A stretch of DNA of 64,000 nt from Arthrobacter_H rhombi (GCF_039526245.1 NZ_BAAAIV010000001.1:1-64000), one strand, 5' to 3'. Counted from the stretch's first letter, positions 25,228-33,930 are shown. Notes: generated by a model not told the origin, from the sequence alone. Numbers and translations are program-made.

Positions 25228-25250
25228 TGTGATCTAGCTCTCAATCTAGG
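25228..25250 (-). promoter_or_regulatory. Conserved 23-base element upstream of amiS copy 2
   Basis: On the minus strand this reads CCTAGATTGAGAG followed by CTAGATCACA and lies about 70 bases before the amiS start. It matches 16041-16063 at 19 of 23 positions by eye, while sequence between it and the start codon has changed substantially. It is a probable shared promoter or regulator site. Confidence 0.5.
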
Positions 25251-25413
25251 GTAGCCCTCCGGGAAGGTCAAGGGCGGCTCGGACGTTCCCGCACGGAGAC
25301 CGGGGGTACAAGGTAATCCCGGATTTCCGCGCGCATGACGAGCATCGCCGTCGTTCCCTTCTCTCCGTGTTGACCGGCGGGTGTGGGCGGCTCACCTGGA
25401 TCCGCGTTGGTCC

Positions 25414-26061
25414 TCAGGCGTTAGAGGTGGGCTCGTCCCGCATCCCGCCTTCCCAGGGGTCGCGCGCATGGGCGAGCCATACCCGTGCGGGATCCAGGGA
25501 ACGGATCAGCCGTTGGCCCTCGGTCCGGGGATCATCGAGTTCGCCGAACCACACGGCGGTGTCGCCGCCAATGACCGTGGGATGCGACCCGGTCCCGATG
25601 ACCACGATCTGCGATCCGCGGGTATGGCCGGGCGCCGGCAGCAGGCGGATGCCCAGCAGCAGCTCGAGCTCGCCCTCGACGGGAACGTACTCCACTCCGG
25701 GGGCATCGACACATGCGCGGATGGTGTAGTCGACCTGGGTCCGCGCGTCCTCGAGCTCCCAGCGTTGGACATGGATCGGACGGCCGGCGAAGAGGTGGTT
25801 GCCGCCACAATGATCGAAGTGCAGGTGCGTGTTGACGACGAGGTCGATGCCCGCGAGGTCGACATCCTGCTGGTCCAGTGGCCGCAGACGGGGGTCCATG
25901 TCGGCAACCGCGGGATGGAGCTCGGTCATGCCGGTGTCGACGAGCACGCGTCCGTCGGGGTGGTCGATGACGTGCACGTAGACGGGCATCAGCTCGCCCT
26001 CGGCGACCAGTAGGTCGCCGACGTGGACGGGGGTGACGGTGATCGGCCCGGGCGTCTCCAT
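25414..26061 (-). CDS. Metallo-beta-lactamase fold hydrolase
   Basis: A 215-residue metal-dependent hydrolase. The metal-binding motif H-x-H-x-D-H is in NTHLHFDHCGG, with further ligands in PAPGHTRGSQ and IGGDTAVW. VLVDTGMTELHPA near the N-terminus is reminiscent of lactonase-type members (AHL-lactonase relatives), but the family is broad and the substrate cannot be assigned. ATG 26061 gives a typical N-terminus; the frame stays open to ATG 26097. It lies 120 bases downstream of the M20 amidohydrolase on the same strand and may belong with it in breakdown of a lactone, ester or lactam intermediate. Confidence 0.8.
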   Translation of the reverse strand: METPGPITVTPVHVGDLLVAEGELMPVYVHVIDHPDGRVLVDTGMTELHPAVADMDPRLRPLDQQDVDLAGIDLVVNTHLHFDHCGGNHLFAGRPIHVQRWELEDARTQVDYTIRACVDAPGVEYVPVEGELELLLGIRLLPAPGHTRGSQIVVIGTGSHPTVIGGDTAVWFGELDDPRTEGQRLIRSLDPARVWLAHARDPWEGGMRDEPTSNA

Positions 26062-26181
26062 GGGATCAAGTAGGCGACGACGGCGATTCGCTGTCAAGAG
26101 GTGGAGCGGCCGGGCGCGCGGGCACCGGTCAACCTCACCTTTCGGCGTTCCCCTGAAGACGTCATGGCAGGCACAGGCCGT

Positions 26182-27477
26182 TCAGCAACTCCAGCCTGGC
26201 CTGGCCAGCGCGAGCCCGGCGAGAACCGCCGCGGCCTTCGGGAGCACCGATTCGTCGAAGTCGGCTCGCGGCGAATGGTTGGTCTCCTGGGAATTGCCGA
26301 TCCTCGCGCCGAGCACCAGGAAGGCACCCGGGACCTCGTTGAGGACGTGCGAGAAGTCCTCCGATCCGGGCATCGGGAATTCCAGTTCGCGGAAGGATTC
26401 ATCCCCTAGCAGGGCTTGGACGGTGTCCTGGGCGAATCGATGCTCCACGTCGTCGTTGATGGTGACCGGATAATCCGGGGCCAAGGTGTAACTGGCAGTC
26501 AACCCGTGTGCCGAGGCGATGCCCTCCACCAGCCGCGCAACATCGACGAGCAGCTTTTTCTTGTTTTCCGGGGAGAACAGCCGGAGGCTGATGTCGAAGG
26601 TTGCGGCGTCGGGGATGATGTTCCCCGCCGTGCCCGCTTCGAGCCGGCCGACGGTGGCGACGACCGGGTCGAACACGTTGTAGCCGCGGGTGACCAGCGT
26701 CTGGAGTGCCACGATGATTTCGGCAGCCACCGGAACGGGATCCTTGCCCAAGTGGGGGAGTGAGCCATGTCCGCCGGCGCCGTGTACCGTCACGAAGAAC
26801 TCCTCGCAGCCGGCCATCAGGGGGCCGGGGCGGGAGTAGAAGACCCCCGACTCGTAGGTCGCAGAGAAAACGTGGAGGCCATAGGCGCTGTCCACGCGCC
26901 GGCCTGCTGCTTGGAGGACGCCGTCCTCGACCATGTATCGGGCGCCGTGGTATGCCTCTTCGCCGGGCTGGAACATGAAGACGACGTCGGCGACCAGGTC
27001 GTCGCGACGGTCGTGGAGCAGCCGCGCTGCGCCGTATAGTCCGGCGACGTGCAGGTCATGGCCGCAGGCATGCATGTGGCCAGTGACGGCGGACGAGAAG
27101 TCCAGGCCGGTCTCCTCCAGCACGGGCAGTGCATCCATGTCCCCGCGCAAGAGGATAACCGGCCGCTCGCCGTCGTAGGGTGCCCTGCCGCGCAGCACGG
27201 CGGTGACCGAACTCTGGCGCGAGCCGGTGGTGATTTCCAGGCCGTCCAGGTCCTGCAGGCGGCGCAGGATCGAAGCCTGCGTCAGGGGGAGGTCCAGGCC
27301 GAGCTCGGGCTGCCTGTGGATCTCCCGGCGCAGTTCGACAAGTTCCGGCGCCAATGCCGTGGCGCCGGTGGCCAGGCCGGAGAGCGCCGGCGTGTCAAGG
27401 GCCGCGTCGGCGGCAGGTGCTGGTGTTGCCGGACCCGGGCTATTCGCGCCAGCGTTGATGGTTGGTGCGTCGTTCAT
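26182..27477 (-). CDS. M20 family amidohydrolase
   Basis: A 431-residue M20D-type amidohydrolase (hippurate/N-acyl amino acid hydrolase group). A poorly conserved Ala/Pro-rich N-terminus of about 40 residues precedes ELVELRREIHRQPELGLDLP. Metal-site motifs are HMHACGHDLHVA and FMFQPGEEAYHGA, with the late ligand in FPMPGSEDFSHVL. It would hydrolyse an N-acyl or N-carbamoyl amino acid. ATG 27477 follows AGGGAG by six bases. It is 113 bases downstream of the GntR regulator gene, same strand, and divergent from the Rieske oxygenase operon, so it probably belongs to the same catabolic unit. Confidence 0.9.
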   Translation of the reverse strand: MNDAPTINAGANSPGPATPAPAADAALDTPALSGLATGATALAPELVELRREIHRQPELGLDLPLTQASILRRLQDLDGLEITTGSRQSSVTAVLRGRAPYDGERPVILLRGDMDALPVLEETGLDFSSAVTGHMHACGHDLHVAGLYGAARLLHDRRDDLVADVVFMFQPGEEAYHGARYMVEDGVLQAAGRRVDSAYGLHVFSATYESGVFYSRPGPLMAGCEEFFVTVHGAGGHGSLPHLGKDPVPVAAEIIVALQTLVTRGYNVFDPVVATVGRLEAGTAGNIIPDAATFDISLRLFSPENKKKLLVDVARLVEGIASAHGLTASYTLAPDYPVTINDDVEHRFAQDTVQALLGDESFRELEFPMPGSEDFSHVLNEVPGAFLVLGARIGNSQETNHSPRADFDESVLPKAAAVLAGLALARPGWSC

Positions 27478-27590
27478 GGAAACTCCCTTGTTCCGAGGTG
27501 GTTGACGTGGACAGTCGTGTGGTGGTGGGGCGTTGGCCTGCAAATGTGCGACCACTTCGGCCAACGCCAGGCATCAGAAGCGGCGTACTG

Positions 27591-28244
27591 CTAGATCGCC
27601 AACGGCGCTCCCCTGTGGTCATCGGGGTTGTGGCAGTCCTGGAGCACCTTGAGTCCTGCTTCGAGGTTGCCCTCCTCCAGGTGCCGGACGATGGCTGCGT
27701 GGTCTCCGGCGATGCGCTGGATGTGCTCGGGGCCGGGACGGTACGTCAGGGTGATGCGACGTTGGATCGGATGTGACCAGACGTCGGAGAGCACCTCCAG
27801 CAGGTAGGGGTTTCCGCAGGGTTCCATGAGTGCGCGGTGGTACTGCAGGGAAATGTCGAAAACTTCGGTGCCGTCGTCGGAGCTGGCCAGCAGGGTTTCG
27901 GAGGCGAGCATCTTCAGGTGGTGCAGTTGGCGTGGGGTGTGGTGACCGAATGCTTCACGGAAGGCAAGTGATTCCAAGGCAAAGCGCACCGCGAAGACGT
28001 CGCTGACGTCGTTGCGCGAGAGATCGTTGACGAAATAGCCCTTGGCCGGAACCAGGCGAACTAGGCCATCAGTGGTGAGTTGGGTGAGTGCGTCGCGAAC
28101 GGGGGTACGCGACACGTCAAATCGCGCGGCCAGCTGCACCTGGCCCAACGGGGTCCCCGGGGCCAGGCGTCCTGCGACGATGTCATCACTGACTGCCTCG
28201 TACACCTGGGCGGCCAGGGGCTGGCCCGGTCCTGCTTCGCTCAT
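27591..28244 (-). CDS. GntR family regulator, FadR/FCD subfamily
   Basis: A 217-residue regulator. The N-terminal winged helix has VYEAVSDDIVAGRLAPGTPL, AARFDVSRTPVRDALTQL and VRLVPAKGYFV. The helical FCD effector domain (about 85-210) includes FDISLQYHRALMEPCGNPYLLEV and the metal-site-like HIQRIAGDHAAIVRHLEEG. Members usually repress catabolic genes until a carboxylate ligand binds. ATG 28244 is supported by GGAG just upstream. It is divergent from the Rieske oxygenase at 28401, whose promoter carries a GTGTATACAC palindrome of the type such regulators bind. Confidence 0.92.
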   Translation of the reverse strand: MSEAGPGQPLAAQVYEAVSDDIVAGRLAPGTPLGQVQLAARFDVSRTPVRDALTQLTTDGLVRLVPAKGYFVNDLSRNDVSDVFAVRFALESLAFREAFGHHTPRQLHHLKMLASETLLASSDDGTEVFDISLQYHRALMEPCGNPYLLEVLSDVWSHPIQRRITLTYRPGPEHIQRIAGDHAAIVRHLEEGNLEAGLKVLQDCHNPDDHRGAPLAI

Positions 28245-28344
28245 CTCCGCATTCCTCACTCCTGGCGATCGAGCTCTCCCGGCGGTTGCCGGGCGCTGGT
28301 CCCATTCTCGGCCATCGTTGTCTTCCCTCACTCCAAAGTGGTGA

Positions 28345-28382
28345 TTGACATCACAACGAAGCTCTGAATACAGTGTATACAC
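28345..28382 (+). promoter_or_regulatory. Promoter and GntR-type operator of the Rieske oxygenase operon
   Basis: TTGACA (28345-28350), an 18-base spacer, then TACAGT (28369-28374) form a convincing promoter. The perfect palindrome GTGTATACAC (28373-28382) overlaps and follows the -10. FCD-type GntR repressors commonly bind TGTATACA-like sites, and the divergent gntR gene is 130 bases away, so repression by steric block is likely. Confidence 0.65.
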
Positions 28383-28400
28383 ATTCGAGAAGGGAATGAA

Positions 28401-29450
28401 ATGTACGTTCTGAACACCTGGTACGTGGCGGCCTGGAGCACGGAAGTCACCCGCCAACCCGTCCGTCGCGTCATCTGTGAGCAGCCCGTCGTGCTCTTCC
28501 GAACCAGCCGGGACAAGCCGGTTGCTCTCGTCGACCGGTGTGCCCACCGTGCCTTCCCGCTCTCGGCAGGGCGCACGATCGGCGACTCCATCGAATGCGG
28601 CTACCACGGCTTCACCTACGGTGCGGATGGGGCGTGCACCAAGGTCCCGGCACAGAGCACCATTCCCGAGAGGGCACGAGTTGCGTCCTACCCGCTCCAC
28701 GAAAAGGACGGCTGGGTGTGGATCTGGATGGGTGCCCCCGAGGATGCCGACCCGGCGGACATCCCGGACACACACTGGATGGTCGATCCCGGCTGGGCGA
28801 CCGTCACGCACTCCGTGCACTTCAAGTGCCGGGCAGAGCTGATCCATGACAACCTGCTGGATTTGACCCACGAGTCCTTCCTGCACAAGACCACCGTCGG
28901 TGACGACTACATCTACGAGCACGGCATCACCGTCGAGGTCGAGGGCAATGTGGTCAACGTCGATCGCCTGATGCCGTCCGTGGAGGCGCCTCCGCTGTAC
29001 GCGGAGACCATGGGCATCAGCGGGAACTATGATCGCTTCCACTGCACCGAGTTCTTTGTCCCGAACCTGCATGTCCTTCACTCGGGGATTACGGGGGAAG
29101 GGCAGCCACGCGAGGAGGGCTACCTCATCAAGGTGCTGAACGGCATTACCCCCATCGACGAGCACAATTCCTGGTACTACTACGCGTTCAGCCGCAACTT
29201 CGCCGTCGAGAACACCGAGGCGACCGAACAGCTCAAGGGCGGGTTGGCCACGGTCCTCCAGGAAGATGCCGACGCCCTGGAAGCCCAGGAGCAGGGGATG
29301 CAGACCCGCCCCGCTGGGGAGTTCGATGTCCTGATCGCCCAGGACGGCGGCGTCGCCAAGGCGCGCCGGATCCTGGCCGCCCTGCTGCGCGCCGAGGCCA
29401 AGGCCACATCCGAAAAGGCCCCCGCCTCCGTCACGGCAGGGGCGCGATAA
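28401..29450 (+). CDS. Rieske [2Fe-2S] oxygenase, VanA type
   Basis: A 349-residue terminal oxygenase. The Rieske cluster ligands are C47-x-H49 and C66-x2-H69; the mononuclear iron site is in HDNLLDLTHESFLHKT at about residues 150-166. Length and layout match VanA-type O- and N-demethylases (vanillate, dicamba, caffeine enzymes) rather than two-subunit dioxygenases. Electrons would come from the reductase at 32878 in the same operon. It probably removes an alkyl group or hydroxylates an imported compound; the substrate is not deducible. It starts at ATG 28401 after GAGAAGGGA. Confidence 0.9.
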   Translation: MYVLNTWYVAAWSTEVTRQPVRRVICEQPVVLFRTSRDKPVALVDRCAHRAFPLSAGRTIGDSIECGYHGFTYGADGACTKVPAQSTIPERARVASYPLHEKDGWVWIWMGAPEDADPADIPDTHWMVDPGWATVTHSVHFKCRAELIHDNLLDLTHESFLHKTTVGDDYIYEHGITVEVEGNVVNVDRLMPSVEAPPLYAETMGISGNYDRFHCTEFFVPNLHVLHSGITGEGQPREEGYLIKVLNGITPIDEHNSWYYYAFSRNFAVENTEATEQLKGGLATVLQEDADALEAQEQGMQTRPAGEFDVLIAQDGGVAKARRILAALLRAEAKATSEKAPASVTAGAR

Positions 29451-29452
29451 CC

Positions 29453-29899
29453 ATGTGGATGCTCGTTCGGGCCAATGCCCTGGGAAAGGACGACTCCGCA
29501 GGAGACCGCCGGGTACTCGCTGCCTGTCCCGATACCGGAGAACGTGGTGACCCCTGGCGCTGGACCGTGGGATTGCGCGACGAAGAGACCGGACCGGTCG
29601 CCGTCGTGGAAACCGACGAAGCTTTCCTGGGGGCCGAAAACACGCAACTCTCCGGTGATGAGAGCCGGACCGTCCACCGATCGTCCGGCCAGGTCGTGGT
29701 CGTCACGGTCCTCGACGGTCAGGCCCTCGTTGCCTCCGTAGGAGGACCTTGGGAGCGCTGGATCCGCCCGGGAGACGTCTTCGTTCTGGAAGGCGAAGAC
29801 GACGAAGAAGTCCGCATCTCCCTCGACGGTGGAGATTCCGAGGCCACGGTCTTCCAATTGACGCCCACGGGGCCACGCGCCCTGCGCTGGGTGCCCTGA
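29453..29899 (+). CDS. Small beta-rich protein of unknown function
   Basis: A 148-residue protein encoded three bases after the Rieske gene, so almost certainly co-translated with it. Sequence is rich in short beta strands (VVVVTVLDGQALVASVGG, IRPGDVFVLEGEDDEEVRISL) and very acidic; the RPGDVFVLEG turn is cupin-like or HutD-like, but I cannot place the family. No signal peptide or membrane segment is seen. Its tight position between oxygenase and importer suggests an accessory or metabolite-binding role in this pathway. ATG 29459 is an alternative start. Confidence 0.7.
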   Translation: MWMLVRANALGKDDSAGDRRVLAACPDTGERGDPWRWTVGLRDEETGPVAVVETDEAFLGAENTQLSGDESRTVHRSSGQVVVVTVLDGQALVASVGGPWERWIRPGDVFVLEGEDDEEVRISLDGGDSEATVFQLTPTGPRALRWVP

Positions 29900-30042
29900 A
29901 ATCCTCCGTTTCCGGCGGAGTGATCCCACCACCGGTCTCCACCCCGACCCGACCAACAGCAGCACAACGCAGCACCATCGCGACTGAACCAGCACCACGG
30001 CACCACCTCCCTCCAAGCACCGCCGAACCGTGAAAGGTCATC

Positions 30043-30987
30043 ATGTTCTCCATGAATCGCCGCTCTGCCGCAGTCATTCCCCTCCTCCTCGCCAGCGCCC
30101 TGGGTCTAGCGGCCTGCACCAATGCCTCCGCCGAGACCACCTCCGACACCGGAAGCCAGCAGGCCGGGGCATCCGACGTGGGCGACGCCGTGCCCGTCAA
30201 CGAGGAGGCTAGGGCGCTGTTGCCCGAATCGATCCGTAATTCGGGCACGCTCGTTTTCGCCTCCGACCCGACCTACCCGCCCTTCGAGTACATGGACACG
30301 GACAACAAGACCCTCATCGGATTCGACATCGACCTCACCGACCTCGTGGCGCACAGCCTGGGGCTGAAGGCCGAGCACACCGCGGCGACCTTCGACACGA
30401 TCCTTCCCGGCCTCACTTCGGGCAAGTACGACGTCGGGGTTTCCTCCTTTTCGATCACCGCCGACCGGAAGAAAGCGGTCGACTTCGTCCCCTACATGGC
30501 CGGGGGAACGGCGATCGGCGTGGCAACCGGGAACCCGAAGAACCTCTCGCTGACGGACAAGAGCCTGTGCGGGCAACGGATCGCCGCGCAAAAAGGCTCC
30601 ACCCAGGCCCTGACCCAGGGGCCGAAATTCTCGAAGGACTGCGTCGCGGCCGGCGAGCCGGCCATCGACATCCAGACGTTCCCCGGGCAGTCGGACGCCA
30701 ATCTTGCCCTGATTTCCGGTCGTGTCGACGCGATACTCTCCGATTCCGTGTCACTGGCCTTCCAAGGGGAGGAATCCGGGGGCAAGTTCGAGGTTGCCGG
30801 CGATATGGACTACCAGCGCGCCGGTGTCGGCCTGGCCGTCAAGAAGAATTCGCAGCTGACCAAGGCGCTGGATAAGGCCATGGAGGACCTCTTGGACTCG
30901 GAGGCCTACGGCAAGGTCTACGCCGATTGGAAGGTCCCCACTCGGACCCAAATCGATGCCGCCGACTTCGCGAAGTACAGCAAGTAG
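30043..30987 (+). CDS. Amino-acid-type ABC transporter substrate-binding lipoprotein
   Basis: A 314-residue SBP family 3 protein. It has a lipoprotein signal peptide with lipobox LAAC (Cys25). The ligand-binding fold shows RNSGTLVFASDPTYPPFEYM, GFDIDLTDLVAHSLG, LTSGKYDVGVSSFSIT and RVDAILSDSVSLAF, typical of polar amino acid and opine binders. Start ATG 30043 follows GAAAGG; ATG 30052 is an alternative. It is followed by permease and ATPase genes, giving a complete importer. Placement inside the Rieske operon suggests that the imported ligand is the oxygenase substrate or a precursor of it. Confidence 0.92.
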   Translation: MFSMNRRSAAVIPLLLASALGLAACTNASAETTSDTGSQQAGASDVGDAVPVNEEARALLPESIRNSGTLVFASDPTYPPFEYMDTDNKTLIGFDIDLTDLVAHSLGLKAEHTAATFDTILPGLTSGKYDVGVSSFSITADRKKAVDFVPYMAGGTAIGVATGNPKNLSLTDKSLCGQRIAAQKGSTQALTQGPKFSKDCVAAGEPAIDIQTFPGQSDANLALISGRVDAILSDSVSLAFQGEESGGKFEVAGDMDYQRAGVGLAVKKNSQLTKALDKAMEDLLDSEAYGKVYADWKVPTRTQIDAADFAKYSK

Positions 30988-30996
30988 ACGATCGTC

Positions 30997-32028
30997 ATGA
31001 GCATGGAAACCGGGAAATTCACGTCCACTGCTGAGCCCGAATCCGCGGCTTCGGCCACCGCGGTCCGACGGACGGGCACCGTCGGCCCGCAGGAGGCTGG
31101 GGGCGGCGGACATGACGACGGCCTGCAGGTCGTCAGGGCACGCCATCCGTGGCAATGGGTGGCGGCAGCCATCGTGCTCTTCCTCGCGGCTCTCGTGCTG
31201 CGTTCGGTCATGACCAATCCCAACTTCGGCTGGGACGTGGTGGCCACCTATATCCGCGACTTTTCGATCGGCCAGGGTCTGCTGGTCACCCTGGAACTGA
31301 CCGTGATCAGCATGGTCATCGGCATCGTGTTGGGCGTCCTGCTGGCGGTCATGAGGCTCAGTTCCAATCTCGTCGTGAAGTCCGCGGCGGGGTTCTACAT
31401 CTACTTCTTCCGGGGGACGCCGGTCCTCGTGCAGCTGTTGTTCTGGTTCAACCTTGCCGCCTTGTACCCGGTGATCACGTTGGGTATCCCCGGTGTAGCG
31501 CTGGACGCGAACGCGCTGATCAGTCCCATGGCGGCAGCCATCCTGGGCCTGGGCCTGAACCAGGCAGCCTACATGTCCGAGATCGTCCGGGCCGGCATCA
31601 TCTCCGTTGATTCCGGCCAGACGGAAGCCGCCGAGGCGCTGGGCATCACCAAGCTCAAGGCGATGTGGAGGATCGTGCTGCCACAAGCCATGAAGGTGAT
31701 CATCCCGCCGACCGGCAACGAGACCATCGGCATGCTCAAGACCACTTCGCTGGTTTCCGTGATCTCCGTCCCGGACATCCTCTACAGCTCGCAGATCATC
31801 TATGCGCGCAACTTCGAGACCATTCCACTGCTGATTGTCGCCAGCCTCTGGTACCTGCTCGCGACGACCGTCTTGTCCATCGGACAGTACTACCTGGAGC
31901 GGCGCTTCGCACGAGGCAACTCCCGGCAGCTCCCACCGACACCGTGGCAAAGCCTGCGACGGTACTTCAGCATCCACGCCCCGGCTCCAGTCCCGGCCGA
32001 ATCCACGCACCTCAAGGAGAAAAAATGA
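30997..32028 (+). CDS. Polar amino acid ABC transporter permease
   Basis: A 343-residue permease with a long, low-complexity cytoplasmic N-terminus (about 55 residues). The HisM/GlnP-type membrane core follows: QGLLVTLELTVISMVIGIVL, FFRGTPVLVQLLFWF, GLNQAAYMSEIVRAGIISVD and the EAA-like EAAEALGITKLKAMWRIVLP. One permease gene is present, so the channel is probably a homodimer. The stop overlaps the ATPase start by four bases (ATGA). Confidence 0.92.
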   Translation: MSMETGKFTSTAEPESAASATAVRRTGTVGPQEAGGGGHDDGLQVVRARHPWQWVAAAIVLFLAALVLRSVMTNPNFGWDVVATYIRDFSIGQGLLVTLELTVISMVIGIVLGVLLAVMRLSSNLVVKSAAGFYIYFFRGTPVLVQLLFWFNLAALYPVITLGIPGVALDANALISPMAAAILGLGLNQAAYMSEIVRAGIISVDSGQTEAAEALGITKLKAMWRIVLPQAMKVIIPPTGNETIGMLKTTSLVSVISVPDILYSSQIIYARNFETIPLLIVASLWYLLATTVLSIGQYYLERRFARGNSRQLPPTPWQSLRRYFSIHAPAPVPAESTHLKEKK

Positions 32029-32834
32029 GTGCCGCAGCAGTGCAGCAGCCGGCGGTATCCCGGGGCAACGCCGCACCCATGATCGAGGCACGAGGCATTC
32101 ACAAATCGTTCGGTCCCCTGCAAGTGCTGCAAGGCATCGACCTGACCGTTGCACCGGGCGAGGTCATCTGCCTCATCGGGCCCTCCGGCTCGGGCAAGAG
32201 CACGCTGCTCCGGTGCATCAACCACCTCGAAACGGTCGACGGGGGCCGGATGCGCGTAGACGGCAACGTGATCGGCTACAACCTCCGTGGGACAAAGCTC
32301 CACGAGCAATCCCCCCGCGACATCTGCCGCCAGCGAACCGACATCGGCATGGTCTTCCAGCACTTCAATCTGTTCCCACATATGAATGTCCTGGAAAACC
32401 TGATCGAGGCTCCCCGCCAGGTCAAGAGGGAATCCAAGGGGACTGCGACGCAACGGGCACGCGCCCTCCTGGCCAAGGTGGGTCTGTCTGAGAAGGAAAC
32501 GGCATATCCCCGCCAGCTCTCCGGCGGGCAGCAGCAACGTGTGGCCATAGCTCGTGCACTATGCATGGAACCCAAGGTGATGCTCTTCGATGAACCGACC
32601 AGCGCCTTGGATCCGGAGCTGGTGGGCGAGGTCCTCAAGGTCATGAAGGACCTCGCCGCTTCCGGCATGACGATGGTCGTGGTGACCCACGAACTGGGCT
32701 TCGCCCGCGAAGTAGCCGACCGTGTGGTCTTCATGGCAGACGGGCACATCGTCGAAGAGGGCCATCCCACCCAGGTCATCGACCACCCCGTCCACGACCG
32801 TACGCGGGCGTTCGTCTCATCCGTCGGGCATTAG
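32025..32834 (+). CDS. Polar amino acid ABC transporter ATP-binding protein
   Basis: A 269-residue ATPase of the GlnQ/HisP group: Walker A GPSGSGKST near residue 52, Q-loop in VFQHFNLFPH, signature LSGGQQQR near 164, Walker B VMLFDEPTSALDP near 185 and switch H in VVTHELGFA. ATG 32025 overlaps the permease stop. The open frame extends far upstream within the permease gene, but that is a shadow. With the lipoprotein and permease it energises uptake of a polar amino acid or similar compound. Confidence 0.94.
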   Translation: MSAAAVQQPAVSRGNAAPMIEARGIHKSFGPLQVLQGIDLTVAPGEVICLIGPSGSGKSTLLRCINHLETVDGGRMRVDGNVIGYNLRGTKLHEQSPRDICRQRTDIGMVFQHFNLFPHMNVLENLIEAPRQVKRESKGTATQRARALLAKVGLSEKETAYPRQLSGGQQQRVAIARALCMEPKVMLFDEPTSALDPELVGEVLKVMKDLAASGMTMVVVTHELGFAREVADRVVFMADGHIVEEGHPTQVIDHPVHDRTRAFVSSVGH

Positions 32835-32877
32835 GACCGCAACCGGCCCCAAGCCACGACAGAAAGGCAACAACCAC

Positions 32878-33930
32878 ATGACCATCACCGATCAGAAACC
32901 CGTTCCGGCCCCGGCGACAGGCCGTACGGCTCCTGGGCCCGTCACGAATGCCATCGTGCGGACGATGCGGCTCGAAGCCGAGGGGGTGCTGTCGCTCGAG
33001 ATCGAACCTATCCCTGGCGGAACGCTTCCGGAGTGGCAGCCGGGAGCCCACCTCGACATCGTCTTGGCACCGGGCCTGGTGCGCCAGTACTCCCTGTGCT
33101 CCCGGCCCGGCCAGCCCTGGCGGGTTGCAGTGCTGCGCGAACCCGCCTCACGCGGGGGATCCAATTTCGTCCACACCTCATTGCGGCCGGGCGCGGTGAT
33201 CGGCGTCCGGGGACCGCGCAACAACTTCGCGCTCGCCCCGGCGCGTTCCTATCGGTTCCTCGCCGGCGGCATCGGTATCACCCCCATCCTGGCCATGGTG
33301 CGGGAGGCCGAGGCGGGCGGCGTCCCCTGGACGCTGGACTACCTGGGCCGCAGCAGGACGTCGATGGCGTTCCTGGACGAACTGTTGGAGTTCGGCGAAA
33401 AGGTACGCATCCATGCCGATGACGTGGACGGGCGCTTCGACCTCTCCGGGCATCTGGAAGTGCCCGCGCCCGGCATGGTGGCATATGCCTGCGGCCCGGG
33501 TGGCCTGCTTGGCGTGCTGCTCGCCGCCGCGGAGAATTGGCCTGCGCCGGAACTGCTGCGCGTCGAACGTTTCGTCGCAGACCAGGCAGGTGGGCCTCAG
33601 GCCGACATCGCCGGCGATCCCTCCGCTGACGGCACGGCCAGCGGGGACACCTCACCGGAATCGGACGCCTTCGTAGTGGAACTGAACGACGGAGCAACTC
33701 TTGAGATCCCGGTGGACCAGAGCATCCTGCAGACCCTGGAGGACCACGGCTATGCACCGCTGAATTCATGTCGCGAGGGAATTTGCGGGACCTGCGAGAC
33801 CGGGGTGATCTCCGGCGACGTGGATCATCGGGATAGCCTGTTGTCCGAGGACGAGAAGGCGGCCTCGGAGACCATGATGATCTGTGTGTCGCGGGCTTGC
33901 GGTGGTTGCCGCCTGAGACTCGACATCTAG
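32878..33930 (+). CDS. Phthalate-dioxygenase-type reductase (VanB type)
   Basis: A 350-residue iron-sulfur flavoprotein with FMN-binding, NAD-binding and C-terminal plant-type [2Fe-2S] ferredoxin domains in that order. The flavin site is RQYSLCSRP, the nucleotide site FLAGGIGITPILAMV and YACGPGGLL, and the cluster ligands CREGICGTCETG with a fourth Cys in MMICVSRAC (about residues 297-340). A Gly/Ala/Asp-rich linker of about 35 residues before the ferredoxin domain is longer than usual. It passes electrons from NADH to the Rieske oxygenase at 28401. Start ATG 32878; the ribosome site GAAAGG is slightly distant. Confidence 0.93.
   Translation: MTITDQKPVPAPATGRTAPGPVTNAIVRTMRLEAEGVLSLEIEPIPGGTLPEWQPGAHLDIVLAPGLVRQYSLCSRPGQPWRVAVLREPASRGGSNFVHTSLRPGAVIGVRGPRNNFALAPARSYRFLAGGIGITPILAMVREAEAGGVPWTLDYLGRSRTSMAFLDELLEFGEKVRIHADDVDGRFDLSGHLEVPAPGMVAYACGPGGLLGVLLAAAENWPAPELLRVERFVADQAGGPQADIAGDPSADGTASGDTSPESDAFVVELNDGATLEIPVDQSILQTLEDHGYAPLNSCREGICGTCETGVISGDVDHRDSLLSEDEKAASETMMICVSRACGGCRLRLDI

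Larger units (their letters stand above)
22752..25250 (-). repeat. Amide-utilisation segment, copy 2 of a 2.5-kb duplication
   Basis: This is the partner of 13563-16063, with the same gene order, near-identical spacing, matching terminator core and matching 23-base upstream element. Divergence is mostly at third codon positions in fmdA and is greater in amiS. Confidence 0.85.

Noticed and set aside
13563..25250. The amide operon duplication as an assembly artefact
   Set aside because: The copies differ at many positions, mostly silent, and have different flanks. A false duplicate would be identical or nearly so. The gaps nearby still make the order uncertain.
25414..26061. Naming the MBL hydrolase as a quorum-quenching lactonase
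   Set aside because: The HxHxDH core is shared by very many enzyme types; the lactonase-like N-terminus alone is not enough, and the context is catabolic.
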